From Phycomyces blakesleeanus NRRL 1555(-) (lineage: Eukaryota; Mucoromycota; Mucoromycetes; Mucorales; Phycomycetaceae), in assembly GCF_001638985.1 (NCBI RefSeq), contig NW_017265169.1:92377-156376 (forward strand): a stretch of DNA of 64,000 nt. Reading direction: 5' to 3'. The position numbers and the translations under genes are program-made. Below the pieces are notes generated by a model. The model did not search any database. It saw only the letters and a program-made list of their open reading frames with translations, and was not told the DNA's origin. This document shows positions 35,088 through 47,329 of the stretch, in pieces; the stretch's first letter is position 1; each line of letters starts with the position of its first letter.

Positions 35088-35439
35088 TATTTGGCTTTAT
35101 ATAATTATCTAATATAATCTTCTTTTTTCTTTTCTTTTTATATATACACAATTGTATTAAATGTCTTGCAATAACGAAAAAATGAAAGATCAAGGTTAAA
35201 GCGAAAGCTATGGTGAAGGCTGATTAAAAAGTCAAAATTCAAAATGATGATAGTCAAGAAGAGAAAAAAGAAGTAGAAGAAGTAGAAGAAGTAGAAGTAG
35301 AGGAGGAAGATTGTAAAGATAAAGAGAGAAAGAGAAGGATGTTTGAAGTTCGTGCTTTTCCTTTTTCTCTCTCTCTCTTTTTTTTTTGTTTAGTCAGTAC
35401 CTAAATAAGCATCTATTCTCCCTGCTTTCTTCTCCCTCG

Positions 35440-35463
35440 CCCCCCCCCCCCCCCCCCCCCCCC
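35440..35463. repeat. Poly(C) run of 24
   Basis: Uninterrupted run of 24 C in a pyrimidine-rich tract (35350-35540) between the divergent kinase and RING genes. A long C homopolymer is unusual in such an AT-rich genome. Confidence 0.9.
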
Positions 35464-35780
35464 TTCTATCTCTATTTCTCTCTCTCTCTCTCTCTCTTTC
35501 TTCATTTCTTTCTTTCTCTCTTTATCTTTCAATCTTTACCTTTTCTTATTTTTTATTTAATTTTTTTTTTGTAAAATAATAATAAAAATTGAATAAATTC
35601 ATTTATCTATTCTTCTTCTTCTTCTTCTTCTCTCTCTTCTTACCATTGCCCTTGACCTTAGCATAGTCTTATCCATATCCATATCCATATCCATAGCCTT
35701 ATTATTACCACTACAATTACAATTACAATTACAATTACAATTACAATTACAATTATCCTTACTCCTACTCTTATCACTTC

Positions 35781-37157
35781 ATGAGACTCATTCTCTTGAT
35801 TTCGTTTCTCACTGTTGCCAAGGCGTCTATTTCTGTTCTGGTAAGCAAGATTGGTTTTTAATTGAAGAAAATGGAGTCCAATATGACTAATACATACATC
35901 TCTATGGATTTTTCTTTTGACTTTGGTGTTGTTGGAAATAATGAACAAAAAATTATTAATTTATATATTTAGAACAGCAACACTACTTGCGCAGACCACA
36001 GTGCAGCTTTTGGACCACCCATTCAGGATGAAGGATTGATTGGCTTTCTAATGGAGCCAAGTCATGATCCATTTGGCTGCACACCAACAACCCAACCTAC
36101 AACTGATTGGGTTGCTCTGTTGCAGAGAGGAGGATGTTCTTTCATTACTAAAGTGAGGGCTATGCAGATTAGTGGAGCGGTTGCTGTGGTTGTGGGAGAT
36201 CCAGAGAGTTCGACTTGGATTACAATGTACGCACCTGGTAAGTCTTTCTTTCTTTCTTTCTTTTTATTAAAATTCATAATGACTATATATCTATTATATC
36301 AATTTTTCTCTCTCTTAACAATCGCACACTTGTTCTTGTCTGACTGAAAAAAAATAAACCAGGTGATACTTCTGATATCAAGATACCTAGTGTGTTTGTA
36401 TCCAAGCGAGAGTACCGCGCCCTTGTCTATCTCACCCAGCGCGTGAACCCGCTTCTTGTCCGTCTCGAATGGGACGGTTTCATCAGCTGGTAATTGAATT
36501 GCTTAATTTCTTTTATGTGGTTTCTGTTTCTACTGCTGGTCTATACAGACTATTAGCATTAGCATTAGAATTAGCATTAGAATTAGCATATTACTATTGT
36601 TGTTGGTATTGTTATTTTGGTTGCTTATCAGCAATTATCACAATCACAGGCCAATGCTAGACGTACTGCTTTTGGTTGTATTGTCACCAAGCATAATGAT
36701 GTTGTTTGTCTACTGTACCTGGAAGATCCGGCGGTTTCAGAAGCAAAAGCAAGACCTTGCACCGGCCCATATTGTGTCTGGTTTGACACTCAGGGTGTTT
36801 AGCAAAAGAAAGACTCTAGAGAATGAACCTGAAGACTGCTCTATCTGTCTCGAGGATTATGCTTTGGGCGATGCCTTGCGAGTCTTGCCTTGCCATCATG
36901 ACTTTCATGCATCGTGCGTTGATGCATGGCTGACTACCCGAAAAAAGTTTGTGAGTAAAAAAATAAAAAATAAAAATATAATCATAATCATAATCATAGT
37001 AATTTTATTTGGAGTACTTGAAAATAATTAATATTAGTATTAATGTTTTATTTTTATGCTCTCTTTATTCTAGTGCCCTATCTGTAAACGCGATGTGACA
37101 GGTGCGAATACAGATGAGGCTACTCCTCTGCTGATGGAAGCCTCACCTCTGGTATGA
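35781..37157 (+). CDS. PA-TM-RING E3 ubiquitin ligase
   Basis: Membrane-anchored RING-H2 ubiquitin ligase of the RNF13/GRAIL/RMR type, which act in endosomes, vacuole or ER. Five exons (35781-35840, 35973-36237, 36363-36489, 36650-36950, 37074-37157) join in frame to 278 residues. Residues 1-17 are a signal peptide ([15 protein letters not shown]). A PA domain occupies about 30-150: [16 protein letters not shown] and [12 protein letters not shown] are typical PA strands, and IPSVFVSK the later one. A TM segment lies at about 154-172, then a basic patch. The RING-H2 has C214, C217, C232, H234, H237, C240, C252 and C255, split by the last intron. The protein ends soon after the RING, shorter than animal homologues. 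Substrates are unknown. Confidence 0.93.
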
Positions 37158-38139
37158 TCGCGTCTTAAGTCAACAGCGGGTTCTACATTAGATTTGCATT
37201 TCATTATTATTATTATTACTATTATTATTTCGTTCTATATTCTTTCGGTTTCAAGCCTTCCGCCCCCTTTCTTTCCAAAACCTACCATATCCCCTCTTAC
37301 TCCCCCCTATTCTTCCTGACTGGCCTCTCTGCCTGTCTTCCTGCTTGGCTTTGTGTAATTATACACACATACAGACATACACACACACTTTGAATATATA
37401 TTGCACAAAAAAAAAGATATCTATACAACAGAGTTGAACTCTGCTATAAACACAAACAAAAGGATTATTGTTATTTTAAACCAATCTTGCAGAGAGTGAT
37501 TTTTTTTTCAAGAAGCTAAGAAAAAATACACACACAATAAAAGTTTGTTTTATTATTTCTTTCAAAAACCAACTGCTTGAAAGCCAAAATAAATATAAAA
37601 AAAATAAAATAAGAAGATCTTAAGCCCCCCTCCCTTGTTCTGCCCCCCCTTTATTTATTACTTACTTTATTTTATTAAAGAAGTTTTTGTGTACATAGTT
37701 ACGCTGAGCTGTCAATAAGAACACCTGCATTATTTATTATAGATCAATCTTTTTTTTTTCTCATGCAAAAATAAATAAATAAAAGTGAGGAGTTTATTAT
37801 TAATATTATATATGTTACGTTTATTTAAACTACTCGCACTCACATAGTTCACATAATTCACACAATTCACACAATTCACACAATTCACACAATTCACACA
37901 CTCATTATTGCCTATTTGTTGCTTAGTTACTTGATTCTTTTTTTTTAATATTGTTACTATGGTTACTATTATTAGTCTTTTCACTTCATTTTTTGTTTGT
38001 TTTTTTTTTTCACCTCCTTCACTCATCCTTCTTTGCTCTCTTTTTCTTTCTTCTTTATTTGTTTGTAATTTACTGTACCTTAAATAACTCTTTCTTTTCC
38101 TTTGCCAAATAAAGGAAGAGAGAGCTATCCGTAGCATGC
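37158..38139. other. Spacer, no gene seen
   Basis: 3' region of the RING gene, then AT-rich sequence. A 10-bp tandem repeat (CACAATTCAC) lies at about 37850-37900. The minus-strand frame Asn-Cys-Val repeated across it is a repeat artefact. Confidence 0.5.
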
Positions 38140-39426
38140 ATGGCAGACAATATCCGCAATTTCCCTTCTTCATATCTCACTCCTTCACCCACATCTACTT
38201 CATTACCTCTTCCCAGTCAGCACGCAAAAAGAGAAGATGAAAAGAAAAATGAAAATGAAAACAAAGACACGGAAAAATACACAGCTACAGACAATGGCAA
38301 AGATCAAGGTGAAGATGAAGATCTAAAAGATCTAAAAAACCAAAAGGACCAAAAAGACCAAAAAGACCAAAACGATCCAACTGTCAGCCGCAATGTAGAA
38401 TATGATCCTTCATCACAAAGGCGATCTCGCCGGCATAGCCTGCAGACGTGCATTCAACACGCCGCCCGCCTGATAAAACTACGGTCCGAGCTACGATCAC
38501 CAATATCTCATACATCTCTTCGATCTTGCAGAACCAGTCTCAGAAAACAACATTGGGATGCCCACAATAGACCAAAAGCGGAGCAAGAAAAGGAAGAGCA
38601 AGAGCAAGAGGATCAAGAAGAATTGAGTTCTCAACTTACTCATCTGTCTAGTCTTATTCGCCACAGTTATAGCTACAGCCAATCCCAATCTCGATCTCAA
38701 ACACCATCTCAATCGCAATCCCCTTCCCCAACTCAATCTCAATCGCAATCTCAATCTCAATACCAACCACCACTCAATTATCCACCAATTCACAGAGTCA
38801 GACCTTCTTCTCATATAGTCCTTCCATCTTTGACTCTCCTCTCGAACCGTATATTCTCCTATCCACTACAAACCGAGGAGACCGAGGAGAAGGAGGAAGA
38901 AGAGGAGAAGGAGGAAGAAGAGGAGAAGGAGGAAGAAGAGGAGAAGGAAGAGGAGAAGAAGAAGAAGAAGAAGAATAATAATAATAATAATAACAATAAT
39001 AATATGAATACAAAGAAGGAGAAGGAAGAGGAGTCCAATATCAATCATGCCGACCAAAAAGTCACAACCGAAAAGTACAATGATAATAATGATAATGATA
39101 ATGATAATTATGATTATAGTTATAAGAATTATTATTCTAATAGTGAAAATGAAGATGAAAATTACAATCGTAATAGCTGTAGCTATACTGATATCGATAC
39201 TTGGTCAGAGAGTGATTGTGAGAGTATCATTACAGACTACTCGATGCAAAACTTGACTACCGCCTTTCTGGTTTCCATGTCTCCATTGGCAGCCGCGGCA
39301 GCCACTGCAGCAAAGACAAGAAGACACCAAGTTCACATGGGAAGACATCAAAAAAATAGAAAAGAATGCATGCCAGGGAAAAACAAACAAGCAGAGGTTC
39401 TTTTTATACAAATAAATAAAAGCTAA
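38140..39426 (+). CDS. Intrinsically disordered low-complexity protein
   Basis: A 428-residue uninterrupted ORF. Its ends are Ser/Thr/Pro-rich (N-terminus) and basic (C-terminus). The middle has tracts: KDQ repeats (~70-80), Ser-Gln dipeptides (~180-212), Glu-rich EEEEEKEEEEE blocks (~248-275), then Lys, Asn(10) and Asp-Asn repeats. Between them are more normal segments, such as SRRHSLQTCIQHAARLIKLR (about 95-114) and DTWSESDCESIITDYS (about 352-367), which suggests a real protein with short conserved motifs inside. No folded domain is recognised. The length without a stop and the persisting frame through complex segments favour a real gene. The start could lie elsewhere and the last ~60 codons may be intronic or UTR. 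Confidence 0.55.
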   Translation: MADNIRNFPSSYLTPSPTSTSLPLPSQHAKREDEKKNENENKDTEKYTATDNGKDQGEDEDLKDLKNQKDQKDQKDQNDPTVSRNVEYDPSSQRRSRRHSLQTCIQHAARLIKLRSELRSPISHTSLRSCRTSLRKQHWDAHNRPKAEQEKEEQEQEDQEELSSQLTHLSSLIRHSYSYSQSQSRSQTPSQSQSPSPTQSQSQSQSQYQPPLNYPPIHRVRPSSHIVLPSLTLLSNRIFSYPLQTEETEEKEEEEEKEEEEEKEEEEEKEEEKKKKKKNNNNNNNNNNMNTKKEKEEESNINHADQKVTTEKYNDNNDNDNDNYDYSYKNYYSNSENEDENYNRNSCSYTDIDTWSESDCESIITDYSMQNLTTAFLVSMSPLAAAAATAAKTRRHQVHMGRHQKNRKECMPGKNKQAEVLFIQINKS

Positions 39427-40224
39427 ATGAAAAAATGAAAAAATTATATAGAGAAGAAAAGGAAAGAAACAAAAGGGGTTTAAAGAGAGAGAGAGAAAGG
39501 GATCTTTATATGTATGTATGCGTGCATGCATATGCGTACAGCTGTAGATGCACATACAAATACGCAATATACAATTAATTACTCTACTTTATTTTTCTCA
39601 AGTGAATATCAGTCGCAAGAATTTTTCTTTTCATTCCTAAACCCCTTCTTTTATGACATCCCTTGATTTCTGATTGATAGTGCGTAGATTGTACAGACAG
39701 TACAGGTATATTTTATGTAAATTTCTTCTTCTATCTATCTCTATGGATCATAAATAAATTTAACCTTGTGTGTACAGACAGACGTATATAATGGAGAGTA
39801 AAATGAGGAGAGAGTTGTAATATTGTTAAACAACATTGTCTTTCTTACTATCTTACTTCCTCTATTGTACAACCTTGATAAAGACTATCCCTTTTTCATA
39901 AGGTTGACGAAAAAAAAATTTAATATGTACCATTATTATTTTGACTCAAATAAATATGTATACATGTGTGTATGTGTGCACATTAATATTAATAAAATTA
40001 AAATAAAATAAAATAAAATAAATTATTATCCTTTTGGGGTCTATTATATTCTACAGTTGTGTCTAGAGTGTACAATGTGGAACGATGCAGGGCATATGTA
40101 TATATAATATACATATAATTTTTGGAATGAATAATGATTATTAAGTCTAGATAGGCATGAAAAGTATACATTAAAGCGCAATTAATGTATAATAAAAGAA
40201 TAATAATAATAATAATAATAATAA

Positions 40225-40255
<31 letters not shown>

Positions 40256-40697
40256 TTGTGAATATATATGTAAATAGGGAAAAGAAAGAAAAAAAAATGA
40301 GCGAATGAATGAAAAAAATGAATGAATGAATAAAATAATGAATGAAAGAAAGAATGAAATAATGAGTGAGTGATTGAAGCTAAAATTAATAGAAAGGCAT
40401 AGATCATAAGTACAAATGCTGAATGGCATAGAAAGAACATATTTAGAATAATATTCTGTCCAAAGATTTTAAAGGAGGGAAGAAGAAGAGGAAGAAAGGA
40501 TGAATGAACCGAGGGACCTTTTTTTTTTGTTTTTTTTTGTTTTGTTTTGTTTTGTTTTGTTTTGTACGTTCGTACATTCGTGCGTTTGTGTGTTTGTGCG
40601 TTCGTGCGTGTGTTCATTTGTGCATTTGTGCATTTTTGCATTTGTGCGTTCGTGCGTTTATGTGTGGGTGGGCTGTATGTATTTTGTTTGATCTTTC
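39427..40697. other. Convergent spacer, no gene seen
   Basis: 3' sides of the disordered-protein and RGS genes. Contains (AAT)n/(AGT)n at about 40200-40255, (GAAT)n near 40320, and a variable TTTG/CGTTYGTG minisatellite at about 40520-40660. The Cys/Phe/Val-rich frames over it are repeat artefacts. Confidence 0.5.
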
Positions 40698-43228
40698 TTA
40701 GATAGGTGTACTGTTCTGTGACATGAATTGTTGATATTTCTCAGTCTTGACAAATCTGGGGACCGAATCCTGGGCCATGAGACGACAGATGTGGTCATTA
40801 ACTTTGTCATACATCCTCATTATCACCTGGAGGCATTGTTGATTTGAACCATTGACAGTGACATTAATTAGGGTGGGTTGGATAGGTATATTGAGGAATG
40901 GCATATCTAGAGATGAGCCAGGTGCAACTGTGAACGTCCTTGTAACAAGGGTGATGATTTCTTGGCGAAGACCATGATCAATATTTACTTCCGAGGCAGC
41001 CTGCATACCAAGATAGGTGTCGTAGATTGTGTAGCAGTCTGTGAGAAGTTCACTGATAATCATTCTACGCGATCGGGCCTTCTTCCGCAGGCTATAATAA
41101 TCGACCCAAAAATTGATATTTTCTTCGCAGAAATTGGCCTTCATGAAATCCCGAAAATACATTCGCAACAGAGGATCTTCAAGAATCTGCCTCAGTCTAG
41201 TCCACTGTGAGTCTCTGGGCGTCTTTCCGAGATTTCCGCTCGCACTATCACTAAGGGGCACATCCGAAGCTTCCACCAGGGTTAGCACGTCAATAGGCCC
41301 ATTCGTCGGTTTCTCAAGTATGCTGGGTGCAGGCGATTCAGATATTCCGAGCGAAAGTTCAAAGCTACTGTCGTGAGATGATCCAGCTGACGACGTAATC
41401 GAAGGTGGCCGATCAGATCCAGACAAAAGTGACTCTCCGTTGCACCTCAAATTCAACAATTGTTCTGTCATCTCATCCAAACCTGAATCCTCTTTAGTTT
41501 CCGGGAGACTGATCACAGACTTGTCGCTGCCCTCTTTTGGGACCTGGAATCCCATCTTATTACACAGGGGGTTTTTAGAGCTCGGGCAGGTGATTGTGGC
41601 TGAAGGAATTCCTGTAGAACTAGAACTGGCCTGCAGACCAGTAGGAGCCAATCTCTTGGCCAGTGTCATTTGCTTTCGCAGCACCTGGCTCTGGGTGACC
41701 GATGAGGACGAACTAGAGGCGATGTCTGATTGCTTTGAAAGCGATACGTCTGAAGGACTCCGGGTGGGTTTTGTCTGCCACCCCAAGACTTTCCTCCCAC
41801 GCTCTGTTACGTAGTAGATTGCGCGTTTGGTTGTCTTGAAAGAATTGTTGTCGGTTCGTATACTATTCGATTTATCCGATTTGTCTAGAACCTGGACAAT
41901 CCATCCGTACAAGACAAATTCGGCTGCAATCATCAGGCCCTCTTCTCCAGACACTACGGTTGTGTATTCACAGATCCACTCAAAACATTGGTAACCGTAG
42001 AATGTGTATGTGTATTCGTGAGCTTGCTTTTCTTTAAGGCCTAAGGTTAAAATTTATCCATATCCAATCCTTTTATTGTTAATAACAAAATGATATATGT
42101 AGGTATTATATATCCAATCTTTTATTTTATTTTATTTTATTTTATTTTTATATAAATTACCTCCAACATCATCAGCCAATAAAGTCTCGGTGGGTAACCA
42201 AGCCATCATTGTTTTAAACGCCGTTGTCATGTTGGGACGGGCAAACGATAGACTATCGGTGTCAATCAGACGGTCAAACTTGACGATGCGAAAGGAGTCG
42301 ATACGGTCGAGAGATTTCTGAATGTGGCTAATGCTTACACCTGCCCGTTGACTAAAGTCCTGGACCATGTATTTTCCCTTTGGGGTGACATACCAGGTGG
42401 CCCTATCTTTCATTGTACGGTTTTGGGGATCTGCTGCGTTTTCTGCTAATCGACTGTTCAACATGTGTTGTCCAAGAGTTTTGGCCATTTCGCGTGTCAT
42501 GCTAAATGTCGTCGTCGTTCGGGTAGCTATCTGTACATTTGGGTCGTTTGGGTCAGGAGTACGTATTACATGGACAAATTTGAGGTCTGATAATGTCAAT
42601 ACTGCTTCGTCTGTGGTGATACTGTTGGGATATGTTCTGAAGATGGATCGATGGTCTTTTAGGGGAGTCTGGATAAGAAATGCTCCAAATATATCGAATA
42701 GATCCTTTTTGTATGTAAATATACATGTAGATAAATAGATAGATAGATAGACAGATAGACAAGATAGATATTATTATCATAATCGTAATCATAATCATAA
42801 TCATAATTGACGTTATTATTGCTTTATCATTTTCTCACTTTCCATCTCCCTCTCCCTCTCTCTATCTCCATCTCTTTTGTGGTTATTCATGATTATTGTA
42901 TTGTTATTATTACTATATTAGTATATTAACGTTAATATTTCCTTTTCTTTGGTTTTTGGTAACGATAATGGTAACGATAATGGTAATGGTTAACATAATT
43001 GTACTATCAATTGTAATTATAATTATAATTATAATTGTAATTGTGATTGTGATTGTGATTGCAATAATCAATCCTTTTTTTTTTGGTGAAAGATAGAGAG
43101 AGAGAAATATACTATATTTGATATTTGATATTTGATATTTTGGGTTTTACCTTTGCGAATGGTCTACCTGTAGAGGTGACTCGCATCATGGAGGTGTATG
43201 TGGAAAGGGAATTATTGCTATTTGGCAT
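40698..43228 (-). CDS. DEP-DEP-RGS regulator of G-protein signalling (Sst2/FlbA type)
   Basis: GTPase-activating protein for heterotrimeric G-alpha subunits at the plasma membrane, by family. Three minus-strand exons (43228-43151, 42704-42161, 42040-40698) join in frame to 654 residues. Residues ~29-205 contain a first DEP-like, winged-helix-rich region (DLFDIFGAFLIQTPLKDHRS..., then WYVTPKGKYMVQDFSQRAG). A clear DEP stretch follows at about 215-290 (YTFYGYQCFEWICEYT, then EEGLMIAAEFVLYGWI). A Ser-rich linker of ~190 residues leads to the RGS domain at about 486-635: WTRLRQILEDPLLRMYFRDF, then CEENINFWVDYY and a C-terminal helix near DKVNDHI. The layout matches Sst2, FlbA and RgsA of other fungi. 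With the orphan 7TM gene 20 kb away it shows that this genome uses G-protein signalling, but linkage means nothing by itself. Confidence 0.95.
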
Positions 43229-46200
43229 AGCTTAGGTGATGCGGACAAAAGGAAAAGAAGGATAGGAAGTTTGTGGGAATGAATAAGAGGAAGAAGAAGA
43301 GAGAGAGAAAGAGAGAAAGAGAAAGAGAGAGAAATGGATTAGCTGAGCTGAGATTTGAATCGACTTGCAACTTCTTTGCGACAGGCAGGACAAGACTCGT
43401 TCTTGATCGCTCACTGGCTTTCTAAGCCGTACCACGTGTGGTGACAGTAAGGATCATCTTACGATTTACCTTTGCAAACCAACCAACCAACCAACCAACC
43501 AACTAACCAACTAACTAATAATTATAATTATAATATTAATATAATTTTAGTTATTGTCATTATTTATTTATTTATTTATTTTTACTTATATATCGTGGCT
43601 ATTTTCCCACATTGTCCATTTTACGATCTATGTAGATTATCTATACGATTGATTTCCAGTAGGCACAATATACATATACAGATACAATTCATTTATATAC
43701 AAGTTATATATATATATATAAAAAAGACTCTCCCCTTGTTTGGTCATCCTAATAAGATCCCTTTCTTTTACTCCCTACTGTACAAAGAGAATCTCTACTT
43801 ATTCAAGTACAATACTCTTTTTTTTTTATTTTATTTTTTCAAAAATATATAACAATTATAATAGTGATAGTGATATTAAGTAAATGGATCAAGAATCTGT
43901 ATTCAACGCCACAGATCATAGTTAAAAATACAGACTTGTATATATTTCTCAAATAGAGTAACACAGTAGCAAGACTCAATCATCTACTCTTATTTTCCTA
44001 GTTTAGATGTGTCATTTGTGAACTCTTTCTCCCCCAAGATCAATATGTATATAATTAAAATACAATAAAAATGGGTTGTGATGTAAGCTAGATAAATTGT
44101 CAAGATCCAATTGAACCTAAAGTAACCTATATGAGCTTTACAAAGTGTATACTCACCAGCGATCCGGGGTAGATTAGAAGTTGTGGTTGGGGGTGTGAGA
44201 GAGAAAATAAGTGGGGGGTGAGAGAATTTGCGCCTGGGCTTAAAGATTATTTGACAAATATAACAGATTATTATTAGTATTATTATTTTTACGCATACGT
44301 TCACATATAATACATATATATCTTTAAGTTTGCTTTTTTTTAAGGGTGCCTTCTTACGTTTCTCTTTTATATTATATATATATATTTATATATATTATTT
44401 TATAAACAGGTTGCCATACTACCTTTTGTGCTTCACAGCCTCATAAATACGCTAATACATCTCAGATTAAGGGCCGAAATAAGGACGCATTGTCCGTGGA
44501 ATCAATCAACGTGGTTGTTGACATTGGCGGTAAATAAGAATATCCGTGAATAAATAAAAAAAAAACTAACATAAATATATACGATTGGGGAAGAAATGTT
44601 CCTTTGATTAAACATGGACCGGTTCTCAAAGGGTTGTGTGATCGAGTAAGCATGGTGATCCTTATCAATAGCTATCATCAATAAAAATAAAAAAATATTA
44701 ATATCAATATCAATATATATATTTATGTGGGCAAATCTTGAGTTAATTGGCTATTAGTAATTCAATTAGCTTATAGTACTATTACAATAATAATTACAAT
44801 CGTTTAAGAATCTTTTGTTATAGTAATTATCATTTGTATTGATATATTTAAGTTTTCTGTTAATGGTGCTAATGGTGCTAATGGTGCTAACGGTGCTAAT
44901 GGTCTTAATGGTACTGCTGATATTACTGCTAATGTTATTTATTCTCGAAAAAACAATAGCAATATATAAAATAAATTGGCCATTCAATTCAATATATAAC
45001 CTGTCGCCGCCATTTATTCAAAAACCCGATTCCGTGCTTGCGGAACGATGTCGATTAACACATGTGTGGTGTAATACACTGGCGTAACCAGTTTGGAGGA
45101 AAGAGAAAGAGAGAGAGAAAAAGAGAGAGAAAAACCTTAATTATTGTATTTTATTCCAACTTTGGTGCACTACCCCAGATATAAGGTCCTTCTAGAGGCT
45201 TAGATTACTTAAATGACCATAAAAAAATAAAAATACAATACAGCTGTATATTTATTTTTTTGGAATTATTCCCAAGAAAATTATTCAAATAACAATACAA
45301 AATGATAGCGATAATTAACGGGTAGAGAAGGGAGGAAAGAGGAAGCAAGGGTCTCTTTTAGGAGATATCAATTCACAACCGGGTGATTGTGGCTATATGG
45401 AACCCCAATTCAGCTCCACAAAAGACTCTTACAAATGTGCACTCATACCTATAACAGATTAAGGTACTGAATACGGGTACATGACAGATAGGAAAGTCTG
45501 TATTGTATTCACACCCTTTTTTCTGACTATAAGATCGCTTTGTGATTCACTAGACTTGTGATATTTGTCTCGAGTTGTCGGGTTTCGACCGGTGTATTCC
45601 GTTGGCTACAAGCCATACAAACTACACGCATTTACACAATGATCCAGAAATAAAAGACCATTCTTTAAGCGTGTATGCTTATGTGTACATATGATACTAA
45701 TCTAATTACAAAGCAAGAATTCTTTTTCTTATAAAAAAGTAAAGTAAAAATAATTATTAAATTTTTATATTGGATCAGCAAGAAAAAAAAATCAGGTTTT
45801 TAACCAACTCCTCTTGATTTACCATTAATTATATTGTTTGTCTTTGGTAATTATGAAATCAGTTTGTAATATTTTTGTATTAAATATATATCTGTATATT
45901 TGTATATTTGTATATGCATATAAATTCATATAAATATAAGAGTCTGAGAACCATCTGAGGTACTTTGTAGATTTTGATTTATTATTATTATTATTAAAAG
46001 TATATATATTATGATTATTTTATAGTGTGTAAAATTAAACCAGTCCAAAATAACGGATTTGCGCTGTGCAACCAAATATATATATAAAAAAAAATACGGG
46101 AAACTTTAAGCAAAAAATAACATCCCACTTTATTTCGCACTTTCTAATTGATACCAAAAACTCCTTCCAAACCAAGAAATAAAACAATGTCCGTTTGGTT

Positions 46201-47320
46201 TACTCTACAGTTTTTTTATACTTCAAATTCAGAAAATGTTGGTTTTTATTTTGTATTTTTGGACAAATAAAAGACAATCCAGACAATATTTCTCTACCAT
46301 TTTTTTTTTGATAGAATAAGAAAAATATCTATATAAAATCTGTGAAGCTTTACCTGTAAAGGTGTGTGAAAGAAGCTATATAAATCTTACAAGGTGATAA
46401 TTAAAATTTTATACTAAAGTTTAATTTTAAGATCTGTGCCGGCGTTTGTTGTTGGTTCGTGCATAAAATAACAAGATATCAAGGATGCCTTTTTTTTTGG
46501 CAGCTATGATGTCCCGATTCCAAACAGCATTAAAAGTGTGTCTGTATTTTGGCACACCAATACTGGTCTACAGGTTGTCAAGTATATAAATAAATAAAAT
46601 GTTGATTTGGAAAAATATATTCCCTGAGCTTAATTGAGATTATGTCTACTTTGGATGTACTACCAAGCCTAGAGAAAGACAAACGTAAATGTTTGTATTT
46701 TTTATAAACGTTGTCTCTATCAAATAAATGAAATCCTAATATAGATACTTAGATACTTAGATAGATAGCTAAATAGCTAAATAGCTAGATAGAGGAAGAG
46801 AGAAATATATTTTGACAGAATTATTCCTTTCATTACAATTACAATTATCACTGTCATTGTCATTCCAATGCTCATCATATCTTTTGTAACTTTGTTTGAA
46901 TTGCATCGAAAAAGCAAATTGGTATAAAATGTTATTCTTTACACTAATTGCATTTAATTACTGTAAGAAAACCTAGTCATGCCTAGCAACTTCTTTAATC
47001 TTCTAAACCTATCTCGGTATATTGAGACTAATCTTTTTTTTTAAAAAAAAAAAGACTTTCAGATAACCTTTGTAGGTGAGAATAGAAGAGTGGACTGCTT
47101 TTTTCTTGGTATACCAAGATAAATTACACATGTGGCCAATTAACTATATACAACTTCTTGCTGGGTTATTAATATTGACTTGACATCATTATGGAATCAA
47201 TGTCAAACTACTTCATGATAATCTTGAGTAATTAGGTTTAAGAGAAGAGGATTTGTATTTGTACGTATAGAAAAAAAAGGCAAGAACAAAAATACTGAGA
47301 GGGTATATACTTGGCCACAC
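43229..47320. other. AT-rich spacer, no gene seen
   Basis: Begins with the promoter side of the RGS gene: a GA-rich tract near 43280-43335, then CACGTG within CCGTACCACGTGTGGTGAC at about 43427-43445. It continues with a (CCAA)n tract near 43477-43510, low-complexity sequence, and a GGTGCTAAT repeat near 44870-44910. A less AT-rich stretch at about 45330-45650 has no coding frame I can support. Confidence 0.5.
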
Positions 47321-47329
47321 CACAACCCG

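Noticed and set aside
38798..39057. Leu/Ser-rich minus-strand ORFs
   Set aside because: Antisense of the Glu/Asn tracts of the disordered protein.
40171..40701. Leu/Ser- and Cys/Val-rich ORFs on both strands
   Set aside because: Translations of AGT, GAAT and TTTG repeat tracts.
43330..43440. Possible tRNA or other Pol III gene (TTCAAATC-like B-box on the minus strand)
   Set aside because: No T-stem pairing (positions next to the loop mismatch), no convincing anticodon stem and no acceptor stem.
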